Shown here: positions 24,638-31,260 of the stretch, piece by piece
Layout: the number at the start of each line of letters is the position of its first letter
How positions within the stretch are numbered: the stretch's first letter is position 1
Assembly: GCA_049965775.1 (NCBI GenBank)
Contig: JBMFVX010000004.1
Coordinates: 1 to 43,030, forward strand
DNA length: 43,030 nt
Direction of reading: 5' to 3'
Origin: JABEVB01 sp049965775
GTDB lineage: Bacteria; Planctomycetota; Phycisphaerae; WQYP01
Notes under the pieces: generated by a model
The model's database searches: none
Told to the model about the DNA's origin: nothing
What the model saw: only the letters and a program-made list of their open reading frames with translations
Made by a program: the position numbers and the translations under genes

Positions 24638-24646
24638 AGTATAGCA
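24638..24646 (-). promoter_or_regulatory. Candidate extended -10 promoter of the FHA gene
   Basis: On the minus strand TGC followed by TATACT (24646-24638) is an extended -10 element, about 85 bases before the FHA start; a weak TTACCG-like -35 is further upstream. Confidence 0.4.
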
Positions 24647-24784
24647 CCCACCCCGTAAGTCCGGTAATACGGTCATCAGTTTTTCGAGCCGCGCGGCCCG
24701 ATCAAACTGCGATTTTCGATTTTGCTCTGCCTCCGCTACACTTAGGCTATATCGGTACGGCGAGGTTTTCAAGAGGAAAATCAA

Positions 24785-26029
24785 TTGAATTTTATCAGCA
24801 CGCTTCCTCTAGACCAGTTTTCTCGGACGCCCGCCGGCAATTTTAAGCCCCTTCCGGTGCCTTCGGCCCCCGTTGGCCAATCAATAGATGCCCTGTATGT
24901 TCATGTGCCATTTTGCACCGTCAAGTGCCATTATTGCGATTTTTTTTCCGTTGCGGGCCATCTCGACCAGGCTGACGATTTTTTACAGGCACTCGCCCGC
25001 GAAAGTGAATTACAAATCGCTCATTTTGGCTCCATCGCCCCCAAAATGATTTTTGTCGGTGGCGGCACACCTACGCTCCTTGCACCCAAAAAACTTGAAC
25101 GTCTCCTGCAAATTATTGTTGGTGCGGCCAGCCAATCGCAGCTTGCCGAGTTCACCTTTGAGGCCAACCCCAACACTTTCGACGCCGCCCGCGCCGCGGT
25201 GCTGGCCCGGTATGGCGTTAACCGCATCAGCTTCGGCGCGCAATCGTTTGTGCCTGCGGAACTTGCCGCTCTGCAACGCGATCATCTGCCAGCCAGTGTG
25301 CCCGCCGCCGTGCACGCGGCACGCACCGCCGGCATCCAAAACATCAACCTCGATCTTATCTTCGGCATTCCGGGCCAAACGCCCGAAACCTGGACCTACA
25401 GCCTGCAGCAGGCGCTGGTGTGTAACCCCAGTCATATGTCCTGCTATTCGCTCATGTACGAACCCAACACCCCTCTGACGGCACGGCTCAAAGCCGGCCA
25501 GATAAAACCCATGGACGACGCGGCAGAACTGCAACTGCTGCACCTGACGCATCAAACGCTGCACAGCGCCGGCCTGCAACGCTACGAAATCTCCAACTAT
25601 GCCCAGCCCGGCCGCGAGTGTCAGCATAACCTGCTGTATTGGAACGGCGGCAATCATTTGGCCTGGGGTCCTGCCGCCTGGGCGCACGTCAATGGCTCCC
25701 GCTGGAAAAATGTCGCATCGCTCGGGCGGTATATACAAGCGCTTAACCGCGACAACTCCTCTGTGCCCATCGTTGAGATTGACGAACTTACCGGCTTGAA
25801 ACGTTGGGGCGAACTGGCGATACTGCAACTCCGTCTGACCGCCGGCATGAATTGGGCCGAACTTAGCCGGCGCAGCGGCGTAGACGTGAAAGGGCGGCTG
25901 AAAAGTGTTTTGGCCAAATACGATGGCATGGGACTGCTGGAAGATGTCGGCGAGCATCTGCGTCTCACGGACCGGGCCATCAGTATATCCGACACCATTT
26001 TGGCGGATGTGCTTGCGGCGCTTAGCTGA
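24785..26029 (+). CDS. hemW: HemW-like radical SAM protein (heme chaperone)
   Basis: 414 residues from a TTG start; GAGG about 8 bases upstream supports it and no ATG occurs before the conserved region. The radical SAM cluster motif is CTVKCHYCDFF near residue 44, preceded by ALYVHVPFC as in HemW/HemN. Further signatures: FVGGGTPTLL, TFEANPNT, VNRISFGAQSF, DLIFGIPGQTPE and YEISNYAQPGREC.HNLLYW. The presence of CxxxCxxC but not the extra HemN cysteine in CHYCDF, and the length near 400, fit HemW, which hands heme to target proteins, rather than oxygen-independent coproporphyrinogen oxidase HemN. Next gene starts 44 bp on, probably co-transcribed. Confidence 0.88.
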   Translation: MNFISTLPLDQFSRTPAGNFKPLPVPSAPVGQSIDALYVHVPFCTVKCHYCDFFSVAGHLDQADDFLQALARESELQIAHFGSIAPKMIFVGGGTPTLLAPKKLERLLQIIVGAASQSQLAEFTFEANPNTFDAARAAVLARYGVNRISFGAQSFVPAELAALQRDHLPASVPAAVHAARTAGIQNINLDLIFGIPGQTPETWTYSLQQALVCNPSHMSCYSLMYEPNTPLTARLKAGQIKPMDDAAELQLLHLTHQTLHSAGLQRYEISNYAQPGRECQHNLLYWNGGNHLAWGPAAWAHVNGSRWKNVASLGRYIQALNRDNSSVPIVEIDELTGLKRWGELAILQLRLTAGMNWAELSRRSGVDVKGRLKSVLAKYDGMGLLEDVGEHLRLTDRAISISDTILADVLAALS

Positions 26030-26073
26030 AATGCCGCCGCATCATAACAACCAACCTTCTAACCGGAGTGTTC

Positions 26074-27438
26074 ATGCGCAAAGCCAGTATTTTCACTATT
26101 TTTTTAATCGTCTTTGTTGACCTTGTCGGCTTTGGCATTGTGCTGCCCAACCTGCAGCTTTATGGTCAGCGCATCGGCATTAACAACTACTTTTTTCTCA
26201 CGCTTATCGGGGCGACCTATTCGCTGTTTCAGTTTGGGTTTGCTCCTATTCTGGGTAAATGGTCCGATCACATCGGCCGCCGCCCGGTGCTTATCATCAG
26301 CCAGTGTGGAACTGTTTTTGGGTTCCTGCTGCTTTTTGCCGCCGATTTCGCCAACACCATGGCTCTGGGCGTGACGCTTATTTTTGCTTCACGCATTATT
26401 GATGGCATCAGCGGCGGCAATATTTCTACGGCCAACGCCTACATTGCCGACATCACCACGCCTGAAAACCGCTCCAAGGGTATGGGCGCCATCGGTGCGG
26501 CCTTTGGTTTGGGCTTTGTATTTGGCCCGGTGATCGGCGGAACCGTAGCCCACTTCTTGGGCTTGGGCTATGTGCCTATTGTTGCCGCTGCGTTTTCGCT
26601 CACCGCGCTGCTTATGACCATCTTTACGTTGCCCGAATCGCGTAAATTTGACGGCGACAACCCCGCCGCCGCCCGCCGCTTTACCGTGCGAACCATCGAG
26701 CACGCGCTCATGCGGCCCATCATCGGCCCGATGATTCTGCTGTTTTTCCTTAACGGGTTCGCCTTTGCCGGCATGGAGCAAACCTTCAGCCTGCTGATTC
26801 AGCACCGGCTCTATCCGCTGCCGCCCACCGCGGTGGTTAAGGCATCATTTAATTCGCATACCGTTTCATTGAGCCTGCCCGGAGCCGCCAAAGAGCGACG
26901 CCGTCAGGATGACCGCGCCAGCACCGCCTCAGGCTATCTCTTTGGCTGCATCGGCATCGTCATTGTGCTGATTCAGGGCGGTATGATCGGGCGGCTGACC
27001 AAAAAATACGGCGAAACCGCATTGGCCATTGTCGGCCCGATGATTATTGCCGCAGGCCTTGTGCTCATTGGCATTCCGGTGCACTGGGCGTGGCGCTGGA
27101 CCGGATTTTTAGCCGGCGGCATTCTGCTGGCCATCGGCAGCGGCCTTTTTAACCCCAGCATGCAAAGCCTGATCAGCCGGCATTGCAGCGCCGGCGAGCA
27201 GGGCGAAGTGCTCGGCGCTACGCAGGGTATGGCCAGCCTCGCCCGGGCGTTGGGGCCTGTCGTGGCCGGCGTGTTGTTTGAATATGCATTTCCAGCAATG
27301 CCTTATTATGTCTCGGCCGCTGTGTGCGTGCTCGTAACACTGGTTGTGTTTTCCGGACGGGCAAAATACCGCCCGCCCGTCGCGCCGCCGGTCACGGTAA
27401 CTGCCGAAGCCGCAGCGGTTAGCCAGGCTTCCGAATAA
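26074..27438 (+). CDS. MFS transporter, DHA1/TetA-like
   Basis: 454 residues from ATG 26074 (GGAG six bases upstream; an in-frame GTG lies 6 bases earlier). About twelve membrane helices. Motif A GKWSDHIGRRPVL is between helices 2 and 3, and the first helix reads FLIVFVDLVGFGIVLPNL as in TetA-type drug:H+ antiporters. The cytoplasmic loop between the two six-helix halves (about residues 255-290) is longer than usual and charged (KERRRQDDR). Substrate unknown; similarity to tetracycline exporters does not establish drug resistance. Follows hemW by 44 bp. Confidence 0.88.
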   Translation: MRKASIFTIFLIVFVDLVGFGIVLPNLQLYGQRIGINNYFFLTLIGATYSLFQFGFAPILGKWSDHIGRRPVLIISQCGTVFGFLLLFAADFANTMALGVTLIFASRIIDGISGGNISTANAYIADITTPENRSKGMGAIGAAFGLGFVFGPVIGGTVAHFLGLGYVPIVAAAFSLTALLMTIFTLPESRKFDGDNPAAARRFTVRTIEHALMRPIIGPMILLFFLNGFAFAGMEQTFSLLIQHRLYPLPPTAVVKASFNSHTVSLSLPGAAKERRRQDDRASTASGYLFGCIGIVIVLIQGGMIGRLTKKYGETALAIVGPMIIAAGLVLIGIPVHWAWRWTGFLAGGILLAIGSGLFNPSMQSLISRHCSAGEQGEVLGATQGMASLARALGPVVAGVLFEYAFPAMPYYVSAAVCVLVTLVVFSGRAKYRPPVAPPVTVTAEAAAVSQASE

Positions 27439-27704
27439 TTTAGGTTTCAACGCGGACAACCTCTTAGTGGCCGCAACGCTTTTGCTGCGCAAAACCGCCG
27501 CAATTTCGGGCGTGGCCCACCTGCAACATCTTGTTATTTTGGCAAGAAATACGCCACACGATACCTCGAACTCAAGAACAAAATCTCGTGCCGCGCTATT
27601 GAAGCTTTGCGCCTTTGCAACTTGGCGGTTAACTCCGTCTCCCATCTCGTGGCCCGCAGGCCGCGATTGCACCCCAACCTGTCCGAACATGGAATGAAAC
27701 ATGC
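27439..27704. other. Intergenic stretch left of the ATPase unit
   Basis: About 266 bases (316 to the ATPase start, counting the left palindrome) with no recognisable gene, RNA or terminator. ATGAAAC occurs at 27694-27700 and again 11 bases later at the edge of the palindrome. Confidence 0.5.
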
Positions 27705-27750
27705 ATGAAACCACACTTTACTTTTAGACGTCTAAATGTAAAATGTGATT
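27705..27750. repeat. Left palindromic repeat of the ATPase unit
   Basis: The palindrome proper spans 27709-27750. The core TTTAGACGTCTAAA (27723-27736) is perfect. The arms AACCACACTTTAC and GTAAAATGTGATT pair with two mismatches, plus a central T-T mismatch just outside the core, so three mismatches in 21 pairs. It ends 4 bases before the ATPase start codon. Confidence 0.85.
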
Positions 27751-27754
27751 TTAT

Positions 27755-28900
27755 ATGATTGAACGTCCATTTTGGCTGTCCCGAATTCATGACGGCTGGA
27801 AGTCCGCGTCCATCGTTTGGCTCACCGGACCCCGGCGCGCGGGGAAAACCGTCCTGGCACGAAGCCTGCCTGATGCAGAGTTCCTGAATTGCGACCTGCC
27901 GGCTGCCGCCCGGCGGCTCCATGATCCCGAAACGTTTTATTCCACCCTGCAAAAACGGTATTTGGTGCTCGATGAGGTACATCAAATTCAAGACCCCAGT
28001 CGCCTCCTGAAGATAGGAGCCGATGAGTTTCCAAGGCTTAAAATCCTGGCCACAGGCTCATCTACGTTAGCCGCCACTCGAAAGTTCCGCGATAGCCTTA
28101 CGGGGCGAAAGCGCGTGGTTAATCTGCTGCCGGTGCTATATGAAGAACTTGGTCCTTTCGGCATCCGGGATATATCTTTGCGACTGCTGCGCGGCGGGCT
28201 GCCGCCGGCACTGCTCGCTGACCGACGCGACGCCGAGTTTTACGCCGAGTGGCTTGATTCCTATTTTGCACGCGATGTGCAGGAGCTTTTTCGAATCGAA
28301 AAACGCGCCGGATTCCTGCGGCTCCTGCAACTGTTGTGGCGACAAAGCGGAGGGTTATTGGATATCACCCGGCTTGCCAAAGAGAGCGAAGTCAGCCGTC
28401 CTACGGTTGTCAATTGGCTGGAGGTGTATCAGGTTACACACGCGGTGCATGTGGTCAGGCCGTTTGCCCGCGGCGGCAGACGCGAAATTACCGCTCAGCC
28501 AAAAGTTTTTGCCTTTGACACCGGCTTTATCTGCCATGTTCGGGGTTGGGATCGCCTACGCCCGGAAGACTGCGGATCGCTTTGGGAGCACCTCGTACTC
28601 GATACATTGATGGCTTCCGGCATGGCCACTGTGCAGTTTTGGCGCGACAAGCAGGGGCGGGAGATTGATTTTGTCCTTCCACGCGGGCGTGACGCAGTGG
28701 ATACCATCGAATGCAAATGGAACTGCGACGCCTTTGAGCCGCGAGCGCTGTCAGCTTTTCGGTCGCTGCACCCGGCGGGCGACAATTATGTGGTCTGCCC
28801 CTTGGCGCAAGGTGACTTCGAGCGCGTAGAAGGTGGCTTTCGCGTCGTATTTTTGTCGCCAACCCAGTTGCGCCGACGTCTTGCGGCTCGTCGAGCCTGA
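27755..28900 (+). CDS. AAA ATPase with C-terminal DUF4143 (COG1373 type)
   Basis: 381 residues. Walker A GPRRAGKT at 25-32; Walker B YLVLDEVHQ with Asp73/Glu74; a sensor-type ILATGSSTLAATRKFRDSLTGRKR; a winged-helix-like stretch LLDITRLAKESEVSRPTVVNWLEVYQV; and a DUF4143 end with a restriction-nuclease-like pattern REIDFVL (Glu303, Asp305) then IECKW (Glu319, Lys321). Members of this family are very common, patchily distributed and have no agreed function. The ATG comes 4 bases after the left palindrome with no Shine-Dalgarno visible; a stop lies in frame just upstream, so no longer version exists. Base composition is like the neighbours. The nuclease-like motif raises the possibility of DNA processing at the palindromes, which is inference. 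Confidence 0.9.
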   Translation: MIERPFWLSRIHDGWKSASIVWLTGPRRAGKTVLARSLPDAEFLNCDLPAAARRLHDPETFYSTLQKRYLVLDEVHQIQDPSRLLKIGADEFPRLKILATGSSTLAATRKFRDSLTGRKRVVNLLPVLYEELGPFGIRDISLRLLRGGLPPALLADRRDAEFYAEWLDSYFARDVQELFRIEKRAGFLRLLQLLWRQSGGLLDITRLAKESEVSRPTVVNWLEVYQVTHAVHVVRPFARGGRREITAQPKVFAFDTGFICHVRGWDRLRPEDCGSLWEHLVLDTLMASGMATVQFWRDKQGREIDFVLPRGRDAVDTIECKWNCDAFEPRALSAFRSLHPAGDNYVVCPLAQGDFERVEGGFRVVFLSPTQLRRRLAARRA

Positions 28901-28931
28901 CACACCTGTACGCATCGCCCCCGTGATGCCG

Positions 28932-28977
28932 ATGAAACCACACTTTACTTTTAGACGTCTAAATGTAAAGTGTGGTT
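28932..28977. repeat. Right palindromic repeat of the ATPase unit
   Basis: Palindrome 28936-28977: AACCACACTTTAC, T, TTTAGAC then the mirror GTCTAAA, T, GTAAAGTGTGGTT. All 21 pairs match except the T-T at 28949/28964. It starts 35 bases after the ATPase stop codon. It is in the same orientation as the left copy judging from the shared ATGA flank at 28932-28935. Confidence 0.9.
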
Positions 28978-29054
28978 GCGGCGGGTGCCACATCTGTTTT
29001 ATACCATCAGTACGATAAATGTGCCCCGGCGTGCCCCGCAGCAGGCTTGCCGCA

Positions 29055-29098
29055 TGTAACGCGGGCTTCCAGTCTGCCCGGTCACCGTCTGTGGACGG
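29055..29098. repeat. Dispersed hairpin repeat, copy B
   Basis: TGTAACGC, then a hairpin GCGGGC/GTCTGC (with two G-U pairs), CCGGTCAC, and a second hairpin CCGTC-TGTG-GACGG. The same plan is found at 42657-42700 and in part at 13606-13640. It lies between the ATPase unit and the end of the PAP2 gene, where the second hairpin could also help end transcripts. Confidence 0.55.
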
Positions 29099-29107
29099 TT
29101 ACGTATT

Positions 29108-29899
29108 TTATGCCGCCGTTGCTGTCGGCCAGTGACGTTGCTCAACGCCCAGCCGCTTGCCCAGCCATATCGTAACGGCAAAGCCCGCAAACCAGCCGAT
29201 TGTTGCACCCATAATGATATCGCTGTAAAAATGCGCCTGCATCACCACCCTCGAAAACGCCGTCAGCCATGCCAGCGTCAGCCACAGCCACCGCCCCTTG
29301 GGCGACAGATAGGTCATGGCCGCTGCCATGGCAAAGGCCGCACAGGCGTGCCCGCTCGGAAAGCTCAAATCGTGTTGCGTATGAAAGCCGCGAAACAGCA
29401 CCCAAATGTTATGCCCCGTGTTCAGGTGGCCGCTCGCCATCGGTCCGATGGGCCGCAGCCGACCAAATACACATTTAAACAATTCCGACACTGCCCCGGC
29501 CCCCAGTACCGAGCCAAGCAGCATGCCCGCGCTTTTGAAGCCGGCCGGGTCGTACACAATCAGCAGCAGGCAAATGAACAGCACCTCTTCCGGCTCGCCT
29601 ATGTCGCGCAAAATGCGCCAGAAGTTTTCGCTGTGATGGTACACGCTTGAGTGCAGCGGCGGCGGTATCGTGCGCCACCATGGCGCGTTGGGATGTGTTT
29701 TGGCGTTGAGTTTAACGTCCGCCCAACTGTAAGGCTGCTGATCGCCCATAAACCACCGCGTGGCCCGCCAGGCGGCGGTATCCAGCCGGGCGTTGTTAGA
29801 CAGCAGCAGCACCTCGGCGATTGCTACAATCGCCAGCAAAATCAGATTTTTGAACAGCACCGGATGACGGCTCTTCCAACTGGTGGTGGGCTGGGGCAT
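29108..29899 (-). CDS. PAP2-family membrane phosphatase
   Basis: 263 residues, about six membrane helices. The three acid-phosphatase motifs are all present: KCVFGRLRP (motif 1), FPSGHA (motif 2, with the transition-state histidine) and SRVVMQAHFYSD (motif 3, with the nucleophilic histidine). Family members hydrolyse phosphatidic acid, undecaprenyl pyrophosphate or similar lipid phosphates on the outer face of the inner membrane; which one cannot be told. CGGAG lies about 9 bases before the ATG. It starts 20 bp after rpsB on the same strand, so it is probably expressed from the rpsB promoter, in the place where tsf usually stands. Confidence 0.9.
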   Translation of the reverse strand: MPQPTTSWKSRHPVLFKNLILLAIVAIAEVLLLSNNARLDTAAWRATRWFMGDQQPYSWADVKLNAKTHPNAPWWRTIPPPLHSSVYHHSENFWRILRDIGEPEEVLFICLLLIVYDPAGFKSAGMLLGSVLGAGAVSELFKCVFGRLRPIGPMASGHLNTGHNIWVLFRGFHTQHDLSFPSGHACAAFAMAAAMTYLSPKGRWLWLTLAWLTAFSRVVMQAHFYSDIIMGATIGWFAGFAVTIWLGKRLGVEQRHWPTATAA

Positions 29900-29919
29900 C
29901 CGGCACGGCTCCGTTAAAG

Positions 29920-30786
29920 TCAGGCATTGGCCGCAGGGGTGGCCGTATCGCTCGCCGGCGATTCACTTGCGGCGGCTTGCGATTTTTCAATTTGGGCGGC
30001 GGCGTCTTCCGCTTCCGCAGTTGTGGTGCGGCGGCGTCCGCGCGATGGTCGCTGCTGTTGTTGCTGGGCTTTGTCCTGCTCTTCCTTGGCTACGCGGCCC
30101 GCTTTGCCCTCGTTAATTGCAGTGGCAATCTGCTTCATGAGCAGGTCAATGCCGCGCATGGCGTCATCGTTTCCGGGAATGGCAATATCAATAAGGTCCG
30201 GGTCGCTGTCGGTGTCAATAATAGCCACCACCGGAATGCCCAGTTTGCGCGCTTCGAGAATGGCGATGTTTTCACGCCGGACATCCACCACAAACAGCGC
30301 CCCAGGCAGCCGATCCATGGTGCGAATGCCTGCCAGGTTGCGCAAAATCTTCTGATATTCGCGCTTCAGGCTCGATTCCATTTTCTTCGAGTAATTTTTG
30401 TTCAACTCCGGCGACTGCAAAATGCGCTCAAGCTCTTCCAGTCGCTGTAAACGCGAGCGAATCGTCCGGAAATTCGTCAGCGTGCCGCCCAGCCAACGCT
30501 CAATAACCACGGGCATGCCGGTTTGCTTGCCAACTTCTTCCACCACCGAACGCGCCTGGCGCTTCGTGCCCACAAACAACACGTCCCGTCCGGAGGCCAC
30601 AAGCCGGCTCAAAAACTTCTGTGCCGCCATCAGGCCCTTAAGCGTTTCACGCACGTCAATAATGTGAATAAGGTTCTTTTTGCCATAAATGTATGGCTTC
30701 ATCTTCGGGTTCCATCGGCTGGTGCGATGGCCAAAGTGAATACCGGAGTCCACGAGATCGCGCACAAACTGCTTGGCTTCAGACAT
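29920..30786 (-). CDS. rpsB: Ribosomal protein S2
   Basis: Component of the 30S subunit. 288 residues from ATG 30786 with AAAGGTG upstream (three extra residues would result from an upstream TTG-like start). The conserved core is clear: DSGIHFGHRTSRWNPKMKPYIYG, FVGTKRQA, RWLGGTLTNFRTI, LPGALFVVD and GIPVVAIIDTDSDPDLIDIAIPGNDDAMRGI. After about residue 225 comes a 60-residue tail rich in Ala, Gln, Arg and Glu (DKAQQQQQRPSRGRRRT), longer than in E. coli S2 (about 241 residues). tsf, the usual downstream partner, is absent; a PAP2 phosphatase follows 20 bp on. Confidence 0.96.
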   Translation of the reverse strand: MSEAKQFVRDLVDSGIHFGHRTSRWNPKMKPYIYGKKNLIHIIDVRETLKGLMAAQKFLSRLVASGRDVLFVGTKRQARSVVEEVGKQTGMPVVIERWLGGTLTNFRTIRSRLQRLEELERILQSPELNKNYSKKMESSLKREYQKILRNLAGIRTMDRLPGALFVVDVRRENIAILEARKLGIPVVAIIDTDSDPDLIDIAIPGNDDAMRGIDLLMKQIATAINEGKAGRVAKEEQDKAQQQQQRPSRGRRRTTTAEAEDAAAQIEKSQAAASESPASDTATPAANA

Positions 30787-31260
30787 GAAAAACACCTTTC
30801 AGGCGCCAGCGATTTCGGAACGTCGCGTCAACCGTATCAATCCGCGAAGTTCTTACCGTCGCTTATGTTGCCGGGCGGGCTGATCGCAGCGCCATGCCGC
30901 GTTTCCCTGCCCCGGCGAAAACAAGAACCACCCCCGCCGCAACAAGCGGCAAGTCGGCGGCCACACGGTTCGAGCCAAGCAATATACCGCGCCGCCCGTC
31001 GCCCGTCAAAAGGGTTTTAAATAAAAAATAGCCAAATACCCAATGCTTTTGCTGCAGAAACAATGTTAGTAACATGCCCCGAATAGCCGAGCTTTGATGG
31101 GTTTTATCGGCGGATGGTTTGTGCCTGTCAATAAATCCGGCGTCGGGCCACATCGGATTACGTCAGGCCGCGCTGCGCCGTCTTATTTACGCTTTGCCCG
31201 CTCTCGTATATTCTCATAGGTTTGTAACTGGACGTTGGTAGTCCCTGGGAAACGATAATC
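30787..31260. other. Divergent spacer between rpsB and the SurA-like gene
   Basis: 474 bases. It contains the rpsB promoter (30981-31009, minus) and a leader of about 190 bases. A possible -10 TATATT at 31207-31212 precedes the SurA-like gene but lacks a good -35. No further gene is supported; a 96-codon minus-strand frame here overlaps the promoter. Confidence 0.6.
30981..31009 (-). promoter_or_regulatory. Near-consensus sigma-70 promoter of rpsB
   Basis: On the minus strand TTGACG (31009-31004) and TATATT (30986-30981) with 17-bp spacing, five of six matches in each hexamer. The predicted leader before rpsB is about 190 bases, long enough for ribosomal-protein autoregulation, though no S2-binding structure was identified. 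Confidence 0.75.

Larger units (their letters stand above)
27705..28977. mobile_element. Candidate palindrome-bounded unit carrying one AAA ATPase gene
   Basis: A 46-base sequence occurs as a direct repeat at both ends (27705-27750 and 28932-28977, differing at only two positions), and each copy is itself a near-perfect 42-bp palindrome centred on TTTAGACGTCTAAA. The only gene between is the ATPase/DUF4143 gene, which nearly fills the interval. No transposase, integrase or target-site duplication beyond the repeats is visible. The layout recalls REP-flanked RAYT units, but with an ATPase. Mobility is inferred, not shown. Confidence 0.5.

Noticed and set aside
24998..25957. 315-codon minus-strand frame opposite hemW
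   Set aside because: Shadow of hemW; the plus strand carries the radical SAM cluster motif.
27705..28977. CRISPR-like or insertion-sequence interpretation of the palindromic repeats
   Set aside because: Only two copies 1.2 kb apart, no spacers, no transposase and no short target duplication, so neither label fits.
30950..30985. GGTTCGAGCC resembling a tRNA T-arm
   Set aside because: No matching acceptor, anticodon or D-arm can be drawn around it on either strand.
30863..31153. 96-codon minus-strand frame upstream of rpsB with a hydrophobic stretch
   Set aside because: It spans the near-consensus rpsB promoter and has no ribosome site; better explained as promoter and leader DNA.
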